From assembly GCA_947685225.1 (NCBI GenBank), contig CANTUV010000037.1, positions 29,903,001-29,967,000 of the forward strand: a stretch of 64,000 nt of DNA. The letters are read 5' to 3'. The notes under the pieces were generated by a model. It ran no database searches. It was not told the origin of the DNA and was given only the letters and a program-made list of their open reading frames with translations. The stretch comes from Garcia nutans. Taxonomy: Eukaryota; Streptophyta; Magnoliopsida; Malpighiales; Euphorbiaceae. This document shows positions 10,008 to 21,233 of the stretch, in pieces. The position numbers were made by a program, and so were the translations under genes. The first letter of the stretch is position 1, and the number at the start of each line of letters is the position of its first letter.

Positions 10008-12198
10008 TGTGAGCGAGAATTTTTTCCCCCACTCCCGGTGGAATGGTTCTTGCAACTTCGGCACTGTTTAGGTCGGGGCCTTAGAGAACACGGACCTAAG
10101 TCTAGAGAAAATGGAGTCACCACCCGGACAAACCGAGAAAAGAAAGGGGTGGATGACTCAATTCCTAAGGAATCCCCAACCCCCTAATGGGTTCGGAAAG
10201 TTGGGTACATGTGGGGAAGGTGAGAAATGGCCCAGCACCCCCACAACGCCCGGTTCATTGGAACCGGCCTCCTTTACAGATCTTAATATTATAAATTCTT
10301 AAATATAACAACATTATCCATATTACACACAATAATTAAAACAAAGCATCGATATATTGAAAATCAAAACAATGTCCAAGCAAAACAAATAAATGGACGC
10401 CCATCCGAAGATGGAAACATGCCATTACATCCATGCCTAAATAGGACACCCACCGAAAGGTAGAAACATGTCCTTTACATTGGTTCTAAAATAGAAAAGC
10501 AAATTAAATTACATGATATTTAACTAATGAGGTACCCACCAAGTGGAAAAACACCTCTTACAACATTTGGAAATCTAAATAAATCGATAAAAGTAAATAA
10601 CCATTCATCGTAAATGAATCATTCATCAAAGGTATTAAATATCAATAAAAAGTAAACATCCATCCATGATAAATTAAATAAACCAAGCATTAAACTTAAA
10701 TAAATTAAAGCATATAAAATAAATCAAAGCATAATCAAATATAGAATTGAATAAAGCAAATAAAAATCTAAATTATGGCTACTGTTTCCATATAGGGTTC
10801 TTTATTTCATGTGTTTAGGGTTTTGGAATTTATGGAATTAGGCTACTATGAGTTTTTAAAGGAAGTATAATAGATTAATATTTTATGTTTTAAAAGGTTG
10901 ATAAAGTTCTTTGATTAACCAAATTAGTGTTTGAATGGTGAAATCATGAAACTATAGTTTGGACACTTCAAAGCATTTAGATTATGACTATTAGTTACTG
11001 AATTATATTTTTAAGCTTACTGTGTAAAATTATAACATTTATGTTTATATGGTTTTTAAAGTTTTAAAGGATTAGGGTTTAGAAAAAATTAGGGTTTAAG
11101 GTTTTAAGGGGGTTAGGGTTTTCTATTTTGAGTTTTGGAATTGAATTAGGGTTTTAGAATTTTTGAATTAAGGTTTCGGGTAATGAGTTAATTTTTAGGA
11201 TTTGGAAAAAATAATTGATAACTTTAAGAAGTTTTATGAAAATAAATAAATGATTTAAAGTTTATAAAAGCAAAAAAGATGTTTTTAGGGCTTTTGGAAG
11301 GAAACAGAACACAATTTAGAGTTTTGAAAACTTAGAAAGCAAATTAGGGTTTTGGGGTTTTGAAGAAACAAAACTAACAAATTTAAACTTTTTGGAAAAC
11401 AAAGCAATGAATTAAGGTTTTTAAACCTTAGAAAAAGTGAATTGAGGTTCTAAAGTTTTTGAATTAAAAGAAAGAATGAGATGATTTAGCTACTGTGAAA
11501 AAATAAAAGAAATTAAGAATTCAAACCTTCTTTTGTAGGTTACACCAAAAATTGCTTCTTGGATGAACAAAAATAAAGACAAGCTTTGCTGCCTTTGAAT
11601 TGCTTGAATTGTTTTTATGCTCTCTCCAAAAATCAGATTGATTCACCTCTTTCCTACTTAGTTTCAGATCCAATTTTTCCTCCAAGTTTCTGTCCGATTT
11701 CCTTCCCTGTTTCTCCCCCTTTTCTTCTTCCTTTTTGGTCTTATTTATAGAGGAATTTTATAGTTCATTCCTAATTATTCACGGCATCTATTATTCATTA
11801 AGAAAAGGAAACCGAAACCTAATTGCATTAGGTTTCAAAAAATTTGCATTGGAAAAATTTCGCTGGCGAAAAAAAATTGTTGCGGAAAAAAATGCGCTGG
11901 CAAAAAAGTTGCCGCAGCTGGCTGCGGCAGTGGGCGCGCGAACTGGCCTGCGGGCGGGCGAAGGCCATTTCTGCGACGATTTTTTCGTCGCCGATTTTTT
12001 ATTTTTATTTTTATTTTTTAATTTTGATATTTTGATTTTGATTTTTTATTAATAAAAAATAGATACTAAAGCAAAAATTATTTAATTAAGATAACAAAAA
12101 TTATTTTGGACTATTTAAAATATATTGGACAACACAAAAATTATTGTGGACTAAATAAAATAAATTAGACCGGACTGGGTCAAAATTAAGGGTCTACA
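10008..12198 (-). repeat. 3' LTR of E2 (2191 bp)
   Basis: In minus sense it starts TGTAGACCCTTAATTTTGAC and ends CGCTCACA. It matches 41053-43173 closely throughout, apart from one 117-bp block here (11651-11767) that is absent there. The block includes the sense TATA box CTATAAATAAG (about 11740-11751). Clusters of the telo-box TTAGGGTTT occur at 11085-11165. A GC-rich patch (11915-11985) contains inverted GCGAC/GTCGC repeats. Confidence 0.93.
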
Positions 12199-12213
12199 GT
12201 TTGCCCCCTGCTT
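12199..12213 (-). other. Polypurine tract of E2
   Basis: Minus-strand AAGCAGGGGGCAAAC lies directly before the 3' LTR's TGTAGACC and is the expected plus-strand priming site. Confidence 0.8.
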
Positions 12214-12302
12214 GAATGATCTGAAACTTTTAGTGAAAGAGAGTGAAAAGCAATAAGACTTAATTTTTGAGATGGTTGAGGTTTCGGTTCGAGTTCTGGA
12301 CT

Positions 12303-12775
12303 CAAGGATAATTCTAGGTTCTGGACCTAAGGAAAATTTTGGCTCTGGACCCGAGCTAAGTTCTGGACTTAGAAGAGATTCTAGGTTCTGGACCTAAGGG
12401 TAACTTGGGTTCCGGACCCGAGCTAAGTTCTGGAATTAGAAGAGATTCTAGGTTCTGGACCTAAGGGTAATTTGGGTTCTGGACCGGAGCTAAGTTCTTG
12501 GACTTAAAAGAGATTCTAGGTTCTAGACCTAAGGGAAATTTGGGTTCTGGACCCGAGCTAAGTACTTGGACTTAGAAATAAATTCTAGGTTATGGACCTA
12601 AGGAAAATTTGGGTTCTGGACCCGAGCTAAGTTCTGGGACTTATAAATAAATTCTAGGTTCTGGTCCTAAGGAAAATTTGGGTTCTGGACCCGAGCTATG
12701 TTCTGGACATAGAAATAAATTATAGGTTCTGGACCTAAGGAAAATTTGGGTTCTGGACCCGAGCTAATAAAGATT
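12303..12775 (-). repeat. Tandem array, about seven 63-bp units, in the E2 3' untranslated region
   Basis: Unit of the form TTCTAGGTTCTGGACCTAAG-G-AAATTTGGGTTCTGGAC-CCGAGCTAAGTTCTGGACTTAG. Each unit contains short palindromic pieces (CTAGGTTC/GAACCTAG-like; GGACCTAAGG). Array position between the antisense genes and the polypurine tract matches the known hypervariable, satellite-generating 3' region of Tat elements. Confidence 0.85.
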
Positions 12776-12946
12776 TAATTATCTGCAAAAAATAATTTTT
12801 TGATTTCAAAAAGTTTGACTAATTTTTATGCATATGTCTTCTTATTGCCCATGCGTGTAAAAATATTTATATACACGCAATTATTTGAATGATTAAATTG
12901 AATAATTGAATTTATTGTTTATTTACTGTGTAGTCACTGTTCATGT

Positions 12947-13106
12947 ACTATTCACTATTCATAAATAGTAAGTTTACTATTCAAAAATAGTAGCAAATAG
13001 CATTTACTATTGAAAATAGTAATTTTACTATTCATTAATAGTAATACTATTCATGAATAGTAAAATTTACTATTTATCAATAGTAAAGTTTACTATTCAT
13101 GAACAG
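12947..13106. repeat. Cluster of palindromic ACTATTCATGAATAGT motifs upstream of the PMD gene
   Basis: At least eight copies or half-copies of (T)ACTATTCA / TGAATAGT in 160 bp, including the perfect 18-nt palindrome TACTATTCATGAATAGTA at 13045-13062. They end about 35 bp before the PMD TATA box, so they look like an upstream regulatory or replicating short-repeat cluster. Confidence 0.75.
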
Positions 13107-13139
13107 TTTTGAATTTTGTTTTTTTGCTTGCCGTTTCTC

Positions 13140-13148
13140 TATATAAAG
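13140..13148 (+). promoter_or_regulatory. TATA box of the antisense PMD gene (E2)
   Basis: TATATAAAG lies 92 bp before the ATG at 13240, in a CT-rich context. Spacing and motif match the DUF7745-like gene's box (21500). I see no other promoter in this direction. Confidence 0.6.
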
Positions 13149-13239
13149 GAGCTGATTCTTCATTTCATTTCACAGCAAAACCTTCACATTATAATTCTCT
13201 AAAATTTCTTTCAATTTTAGCACATATTTTTCAAAAATA

Positions 13240-15607
13240 ATGCATGCTTCGACGTCAGAGACTCTTTCTAATGTCGGGTTATTGGAGTTTATTCGGCATC
13301 ATAAAGATGGAAATATAGATATACTAGCTGGGATGCCGCTTCACCGCAGTTCCAACGAAAAGAGAGCGGTAATTATTTTTCTTTTCTTTTCTCTTGATTT
13401 TTCATCTTTCTATTTTATGCTTTTTTTTAATTATTGTGTTTGCCTTTATTATTATTTTGTTTGTTTATTTAGTATTATTATTATTTTTTAAAAAAAATTT
13501 AGGAAAAATATATTAATTTAAGCAGATAGAATAATATGTACTTACCTGGTATTAACTTACCTGGCTCTGTGTTAGCATGATCGTTGCGTTGTTCGAGCTG
13601 AAGGGTGTATTTACAAAGCCCAACAATGGTACGGCGTAGCGCCTTCTTGGGTAAGACGGATTATCCGAGATTGTGGCTTTGAGCAGTTCATCTTACAATT
13701 GCCATCCGAGGAATATCAAATAGACCGGAGTGTAGTCTAGGCGCTTGCAGAACGATGGTTGGACACAACCCACACTTTTCACTTGCCCATTGGAGAGATG
13801 ACAATTGGTCTTGTCGATTTTACTGCTATAACCGGCCTTCGATATGATGGTGTTTCGGTTCCTCTAACCAATGATATTTTAACATTTGAAGAAATTCAGG
13901 AACTAATTGGTATGGAACCATCATATAAAGGGCCTTTTAAGATAAAAATTGAGCCAATTCCTAGTTATTGGATGAACTACGAAGGACGGGTTGGCAGAGA
14001 CACGGCCGAACAGTATGCTCGAGGATTTTTGTTATATCTGCTTCGGTCAACCATCTTAGGCAGCACTGAATCCTCCATCCACTTGTCAGTGTTGAGTGCC
14101 CTTTCTTATTTCAGAATGGTACCATCTTCTGGCTGGGGTGAAGCTGGTCTTGCGTGTCTTTACCATGGTCTTGATAAACTTTGCCAAAACAAGAAGTCTT
14201 TTGTCTGCTTGATGGCGGTTTTCGAGGTATTCTTTCTTCCACCAATGTCATTTCCACTCTTTTCTTGCATGAATGTGATCTTTATTGTTATTGTAGGTAT
14301 GGACATATGAACACAACCTCATGAGGGTACCCGGTGTTTCTCAAGAGAGAATCGGGTATCCAAGATTAAATTACTGGTTGTCCGATCGTGTAGACGTTCC
14401 CAGCTCTCATCATGTGCATACTCATCGCTTTGTGTTAAGTCGCTTAACCTAGGATCAGGTAAAATAACATTAGTATGCTTTAAATTTTATGTGAAAGTTT
14501 GCTTACCTTATGTTATTTTGCAGGTGAACTTGGCCTGGTGGAGCCCAGAAGAACAGACAAACTGGTCTCCTTTGATGAGGTATGCGCTATCTTTCCAACA
14601 TTCTCACCGAGTTATCGCTGACCCAGTGTCCAGTGGCTGGTTTCTCGGGGAGAGAGTTTATAAATGGTTTCTAAGTCCAGAGTAGCGGCGGGTCCTGATG
14701 CATATCCCGGAATATACTTTAAATATTATGTCGATGCCGGAGGATGCATGGTGGCCGGCTCGGTACGGTTATGGTGCTGAGTCATTTCTTCATCCACCCG
14801 ATGGATTTTATGCCCATTTTATTCAAAGGTGGTTCTTGAACTTTGATGTATCTCCTATTGGTGTGCGGGGGATTTCTGATGAAAATGAGGGTAGAGATGA
14901 AGAGGAACGTCACGGAGATACAGGAGAGTTTGTTCCACATCTCGGGCCAGTACTTCTCAGGTAAAACTTTTACCACTTTTCCCTTGCAACTGCTTTTTCT
15001 TTCTTTGATTCTTTAATGATTGTTCCAGGCTGTTGGCTCATTTGATCTTGAGACTGGACCTTCTTTTACTACCCCTTCATTTTCTCATTTTGGCCCGCCA
15101 GATATGCCATCTCATCCGCAGGGCATTGATATGAACTACCTGGTACGTTTCCTTATTTCATAGTAACTTATGCTATATGTATGCTCTTACCTTTTTCCTT
15201 TTTGGCTCACAGCAGATGCTCGAAGAACAAAATATGAACTTCAAGAAGAGTTGGCTGCAAGTCATCAGCAAGCTTCTCATTTTGAAAATTTATATCATCA
15301 ATCCGAATAACACTTCCGAGACTTCCGATTTCAGGGGATGAGGGATCCCGACGCTTCTTCATCAAGAGGCCCCCAGACTGATGACCATGAGATCCTTTTG
15401 TCTGCTTCTGATGAGGACCATGACGAATTGGAACCTCAAGGTAATAGGGATTTTGGTGTTCCCACTTCGGGTGATCCCGGGACGAGTAATTTGCTAGGTT
15501 TTGGTGCTTCCACTTCGGGCAGACTCAGGACAAGTGATTTGCCCCCTCCTCCAATAGGCGATGACTTTTTCAAGGCTTTATTTGATGACCTACCACTACC
15601 CTCTTAG
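13240..15607 (+). pseudogene. Aminotransferase-like plant mobile domain (PMD) gene, six exons, antisense within E2
   Basis: Exons: 13240-13368, 13576-14226, 14297-14458, 14524-14960, 15029-15142, 15213-15607; all introns are GT-AG and phase 0. Exon 2 carries the PMD signature WLDTTHTFHLPIGEMTIG and ITGLRYDG (13765-13840). Exon 4 has VNLAWWSPEEQTNW and FLGERVYKWFL. Exon 6 starts with a glutamine/glutamate-rich, coiled-coil-like stretch and has an acidic tail. PMD proteins of the MAIN/MAIL1 type act in plant genome silencing, and PMD genes are often found in transposons (established); a role here is inference. Breaks: TAG at 13738, TAG in exon 3 (shared with E1), TAG at 14683, frameshifts late in exon 4 and early in exon 6. 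Confidence 0.85.
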
Positions 15608-18605
15608 TGATATTGTGAGCGGGCATTTTTGCCCCACTCCCAGTGGAGTGGTTCTTGCGACTTCGGCACTGTTTAGGCTCGGGGCCTTAGAGAACACGGA
15701 CCTAAGTTCGGAGAAAATGGAGTCGCCACCCGGACGGGCCGGGAAAAAAGAAAGGGGTGGATGACTCGATTCCTAAGGAATCTCCAACCCTCCTAATGGG
15801 TTCGGAAAGTTTGGTACGTGTGGGGAAGGTGAGAAATGGCCCAGCACCCCCACAATGCCCGGTTCATTGGAACGGACCTCCTTTACAGGTCTTAATATTA
15901 TAAAATTCTTAAATATAATAACATTATCCATATTACACACAATAATTAAAAGAAAGCATCAATATACTAAAATCAAAGCAATGTCCAAACAAAGCAAATA
16001 AATGGACACCCATCCAAGGATGGAAACATGTCCTTACATCACATGCCTAAATAGGAAACCCACCAAAAAGGTAGAAACATGCCCTTTACATAGGTTCTAA
16101 AATAGAAAAGCAAATTAAATTACATGATGTTTAACTAATGAGGTACCCACCAAGTGGAAACATACCTCTTACAACATTTGGAAGTCTAAATAAATTGATA
16201 AAAGTAAATAACCATTAATCATAAATAAATCATTCATCAAAGCTATTAATCAAAATATAAAATAAACATCCATCCATGATAAATTAAATTAATCAAGTAT
16301 TGAAATTAAATAAATTAAAGCATAAGAAATAAATCAAAGCATAATCAAGTATGGAATTGAATAAAGCAAATAAAAGTCCAATTATGGCTACTGTGACTTT
16401 TTATGGAATTAAAATAAATTAGGGTTTTATGTTTTAAAGGGTTTGTAAGACTCTTTGATTAACAAAATTAAGGTTTGAATGATGATATCATAAAAATAGG
16501 GTTTTAAACACTTTAAAATACTTTAATTTGTGATTTTTGGTTATTGGGTTCCTAAGATACTGTGTAAAATTTAGGTTTTTATGTTTTTTAATGTTCTAAA
16601 AGGATTAGGGTTCATAAAAATTAGGGTTTAAGGTTTTAAAAGGGTTAGTGTTCATTATTTTGAATTTTGGAAGTTGAATTTTGGATTTTAGGATTTAGAA
16701 GTAGGGTCACGGGTGGTGAATAATTTTTAGGGTTTTAGAAATCAATTTGATAATTTCATTAAGTTTTATGAATTTAAACAAATAAATTAAAGTTTTTATA
16801 AGTAGAAAAAAATGTTTTAGAAGACTTTTTGAATGAAATAGAACCTACTTTAAGATTTAAAAGAAGCAGAATTTACATCTTAGTTTTGTTGAAAAATATG
16901 TTCAATTAGAGTTTTAAGGTTTTTAAGAAGAAAAAATAACAATTTTAAGCCTTTTGGAAGATAAACCAACGAAATAAGGTTTTTTTTTTGGCTTTAGAAA
17001 AACTAAGTTAAAGTTCAAAGGTTTTTAATTTTGATTTCATAGATTTGCTACTGTGTAAAAAAAACAATTAAAGAAAATTAATTAACACATACCTTCTTTT
17101 GATGATTTCTACAAAAACAATTCTTCTTGGATGAACTAGCTCCAAAGACAAGCTTTTTTTGCCTTTGAATCCTCTAAATCGTGCTACTGTTGTTCCTGAA
17201 AAAAGTTGAATTGAATTTCTTCTTTTCCTTCCTTGATTTGGTTTCAAATTTTCCAAACTCCTCTTGGATTTTTTGCCTCCCCTTTTTTAATTTCCTTTGG
17301 TCCTTATTTATAGTGGTTTGAGGTTGTTTATTCCTAATTAGTTAAGGTAAGTAATATTAATAAAAAAAAAGAAACCAAAATCTAATTGGATTAGGTTTCA
17401 AAAAATTTGCGTCGAAAAATTTGCGCTGCCGTAGAAATCTGCTGCAGCGCGCGCGGAGCGGGCCCATAAGCTATTTCGCAGGCAGAAAATTTCTGCGTTC
17501 GCAGGCAGAAAATTTTTGCATGCGAAATAGCACAGTGATTTCGCCCGTAGGAATTTCCTGCTGGCGAAATGCCCACGGGCCCGCGCGACGATTTTTATTT
17601 TTGATCCTTTAGTTGTATATGATTGCTGCTTTCGTGAATAATTTTCCAAATTTTGCAAAATGGCAAATAAATATTTCAGTCGAATGTCATTATGATTTTG
17701 TTTATCTAATAATTTAGAGCAACATATATAAAGTAAAAGAAACCATTTATTATAATATTTGTGTAATATCCCAATGTATGCCCTAGAAGTTTTGAATATT
17801 ATTGTTGTTTTAATTGGATTGAATGTATGTGTTAAATTGAAAGAGAAAAGAATTTTTAAATGAAGTGTATATGTTGCATATATGGTAGTATAAATAACAT
17901 ATACATAAGTCAAAAGGGATGGTCAATGGAAGAGGATATTTATTTGTGATATGTGAAATTACTTAAATGGGCATATGAGTGAGAAGAGTTAAGTTTAAAT
18001 GGATGAGGGCATTTAAGTAATTGTTGTGTTAGAATTGCATGGTGGAGATTTAAAGAAGAAGAGAAGTTTGACTTGTCGTTATTTATTTTCTTCTCTTCTC
18101 CTTTGGTGTGGCTGGCTATCAAAGGAAAGGGAGAGGAAGAGAGGTGTTCTAAGTTCTAAACATCAAATTGAAGGGAGAATCAAAGGATTAAGTTGGAGAT
18201 TTGTGAAATTTCTTCAATTGAGGTAAGTACTCTCTTGTTTTCCTTTGTTATTTGTGAAGTTGTGTTTGAGGTGAGTTATGATTTGTTGGTATCATGATTA
18301 AGTGTATTTGAGATGTGTTTATAAGTGTTGAAATTGATTTTAAGTTACAAAGTTAAATTGGTGTTGGTTTTGGTTTGAAGGTGGTAAGTTAAGTGGATGT
18401 TGATATTGAAAGAATAAGAATGATGTTGGTTTTAGGGTTTTGAAGTGGTATGTGTTTAAATGTATTGTTAATGTGATTATTGTGATGAACATGTAAAATA
18501 AGTGTTAAAGACATTGATTATATCCATTTGAATAAGGTTATGTTGTGTATAATGTGTTTTAATTCAATTAAAAGAGATTTGGCCATGTTTAGGGCTTTTG
18601 TTTAT

Positions 18606-18855
18606 GAGAGACACGGCCAAACTAAGGAAGAGACACGGCCAAAACTAAAGATTTTTGGGAGACACGGCCAAGTTTAAGGAAATTTGGCCGTGTTGGATGA
18701 TTTTTGGAGAGACACGGCCACTGGCTTGGCCGTGTCCCTTGCCCATGTTTGCCACTGCCTGATTTTTGTTGAGAGACACGGCCGTGTCCCTTGCCCGTGT
18801 CTGCCTCGGTTGATTTGGTGTTGAGAGACACGGCCACAAGCTTGGCCGTGTCCCT
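18606..18855. repeat. ACACGGCC / GGCCGTGT inverted-repeat module (S2)
   Basis: About eight GAGACACGGCC units alternate with GGCCGTGTCCC in 250 bp, so neighbouring units can pair as hairpins. S1 has a shorter version (5598-5702); TkA has GACACG..CGGGCGTGTC variants (24325-24605, 31895-32190) and 51895-52045 carries a related set. Confidence 0.8.
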
Positions 18856-19274
18856 TGAGTGTGTTGGCTACTGTGAATGTTCTTTGCTCCTCTTGCATTG
18901 TTGAGAAAGAACATACATTTGATGATGCATATGATACTATATGAACAATGTTATGTTATATACATTGTGAATCTTGTGAATGGTAATGTGTTATATGAAT
19001 AATATACTTCATAATGTTACATCAATGATGCTATATGTAAAATGTGAAGGATATGATGAGGTAAATGATTATGTATAGCTTGATGGGAGTGGCTCTTGAG
19101 GTAAGTACAAACCCTAATCCACATTATTGCATATCAATAATATTATGTTTGGCATAATATGGGCTTTATGAAATGTGAATTGAGATAATTGAAGCATATT
19201 TGCTTGGATGATAATGTTCAATGTAATTGATTATGTATACTTGAATAATGAAGTATTAATATGTGAATTGAAAT

Positions 19275-19395
19275 ATAATGTGATGTGAAGCCATTGTGAT
19301 TGGCTATGATAACTCAAATGAGATGTGAAGCCATTGTGATTGGCTATGATAACTCAAATGTGATGTGAAGCCATTGTGATTGGTTATGATGATTC
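19275..19395 (+). repeat. Three tandem units GATGTGAAGCCATTGTGATT in S2
   Basis: A unit of about 51 bp (GATGTGAAGCCATTGTGATTGG followed by CTATGATAACTCAAAT) is repeated nearly perfectly two to three times. A single copy is present in S1 (about 6041-6078) and TkB (53987-54015). Confidence 0.8.
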
Positions 19396-21233
19396 AATTG
19401 AAAGACATAAGGCATGTTTGCCTATTTGATGAAGAGAATTGAGAATGAAATTGATAAATGAATGGTGTGGCTAATGTGTTATTCCATTTTCAGAGTTTGT
19501 TGTTGGTGGCATGCCTAATGATAGTAACAATCTCTTGAAGTTAGGTTGGGCTTGATCCTTGAAGCCAAGTTGGGTAGAAGTTTAACATGTTTTACTCCCC
19601 TTGAAGCTTGGTTGGGTCTAGTCCTTGAAGCCTAATTGAGATGTTACAACCCTTGAAGCTAGGTTGGGTTGGTTCTTGAAGCCAAGTTGGGTTGATACTT
19701 AGCATGCTTTGTTCCCCTTGAAGCTTGGTTGAACCTAAATCCTTGAAGCCTAGTTGGGTCTATGATAATGATAAATGTGATAACAAAACCAAAGCATTAA
19801 CTCTGAAAATTGAATGGCATATTAGTGTCTTTTGGGCCCGAGTCTGTCTTTGTTGTCAATGTGTTATACAAATGTTGAAATAAATGAGTAATGAGATCTA
19901 TGATTGCCTTTGTTGGAAATGTGATTCATGAATGGTGATAATGATTGCCTTCATTGGAAATGTGATTCATGATTGGTGAATTGTGAATAAAATAATGAAA
20001 TGAAGTATGATATGTAATATGTATATTGATATAATGATGGTGAGTATTAGTGGTGGATTGTGGTTGGTGTTAATGATATGTATATATGTATATATAATAT
20101 ATGAGATTAGTAGAGATATTTGAAAGGTGCAATTCAAAAGGAAAAACATGATAAGAAACTAATGGTACATGAAAGTGATATTTCATTATATGCTAGAATT
20201 TCTATAATGTATGTTTATATGTTATATTTGTACTACTAAGTTCTCGGGCTTAGCGCGGATGTGTAATCGCGTAGGTGACTAGGTGGAAGATATGAAGTCT
20301 TTCGTTATGCCACGAGAAGAGTAAGAGTCTAGAGGGTGATGCATACATGTATAATTTTTAATTATGATGTATTTCTAACAAGAGTATATTTATGTGTATA
20401 AATGAAGTTTTGATAAAGATAAGATGATGATATATATGTAAGATCATTAAAAGTATAATGATTCTGTAAATGTTCTTTAAATTTATGTATTGTGGTTTGA
20501 ACTATGTTAAAGGTTTTAAAAATGTAACGAAAAGTGGCATCCTTATACTTTATATACTTACTGTATGTATACTAGGTGTATGTATAGTACTTATATGGAG
20601 TATCAGGGTGTTACAATTTGTTTAAATAATATATGATTTCCAATCTCCCGTATGGTAATGGAAAATATTGTATAAAAAGGGATGACCTATAAGAGAGGGT
20701 CAAATCAAATGGTTCATGTGCCTTACATCAGCACAAACTCCACATATGTTCACTTGTATACTGTGTCAAGATTTGCTCCTTATTTAATCATATTTTACAA
20801 TATCCAATGCCATGCATCCGTGTTGCGTGATAAGTGATACTGGAAGGGTGCTGTGTCCAAAGTGCAGTGTATTTATAAAGGGTACAATAAAAGAACAAGA
20901 GCATTTATTTTTTACTTCATTTCTTATTAAATTTTGTCCAAACAATATCAACTTTAAGATACAGAAGTTTCACTTTTCTTTCTGTATCACCAAGCATGTT
21001 CAGTTTAAGTTTTGATTTTTGATTTTTCGCCGATTTTTCCTACTCCGATTTTTATTTTTTATTTTTATTTTTTGATTTTTATTTGTTTATTTCTACTTTG
21101 TTATTAAAAAAAATTAGATACTAAAGAAAAAAAAATTTAATAAAAATTATTTTGGACCAATTAGACAACAAAAATCATTTTAGACTAAATAAAACATATT
21201 GGACCGGATTGGGTCAAAAATTAAGGGTCTACA

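Larger units (their letters stand above)
17762..20615 (+). mobile_element. Chromovirus solo LTR S2 (TSD ATTTG)
   Basis: TGTAATATCCC...GGTGTTACA flanked by ATTTG (17757-17761 and 20616-20620). Same landmarks as S1: GCCCTAGAAGTTT, inverted repeat around TATAAATA (about 17873-17903), AAGGTAAGTAC-like donor (18221; second GAGGTAAGTAC at 19098), expanded ACACGGCC module (18606-18855), tandem repeats (19275-19395, 19535-19760) and a degenerate double hairpin (20236-20272). Minus-strand ORFs at 18622-18914 are the ACACGGCC repeats read in three frames, not genes. Confidence 0.93.
17606..21014. mobile_element. Unidentified insertion of about 550 bp inside S4, split by S2
   Basis: 17606-17761 plus 20621-21014 has no counterpart in the other Tat LTRs. 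A 9-bp direct repeat ATTTTTGAT lies at 17597-17605 and 21015-21023, but the region is T-rich, so it may be coincidence. I see no terminal inverted repeat, no known domain and no LTR ends. A 67-codon ORF at 20812 is not convincing. A 9-bp duplication would suit a Mutator-like element, but evidence is thin. Confidence 0.5.
15614..21233 (-). mobile_element. Tat solo LTR S4 (TSD GATAT) with two nested insertions
   Basis: Starts TGTGAGCGGG and ends GGGTCTACA in plus reading, flanked by GATAT at 15609-15613 and 21234-21238. It inserted 6 bp after the PMD stop codon. It is homologous to the E2 LTRs, with a sense TATA (ACTATAAATAAGG, about 17305-17317) and telo-box clusters (16605-16650). It is interrupted near 17606 by an unknown segment, which in turn contains solo LTR S2. 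Removing both leaves about 2.2 kb. Confidence 0.9.

Noticed and set aside
10008..12198. Reading this LTR as the 3' LTR of E1
   Set aside because: Its orientation is opposite to E1 and it is followed on the right by a minus-strand polypurine tract, so it belongs to E2.
18622..18914. Three overlapping minus-strand ORFs of 71-89 codons
   Set aside because: They are the ACACGGCC palindromic module read in three frames; none has a recognisable domain.
20812..21015. 67-codon ORF in the unknown insertion
   Set aside because: No homology that I can recognise, AT-driven composition and no start context; kept only as part of the unidentified insertion.
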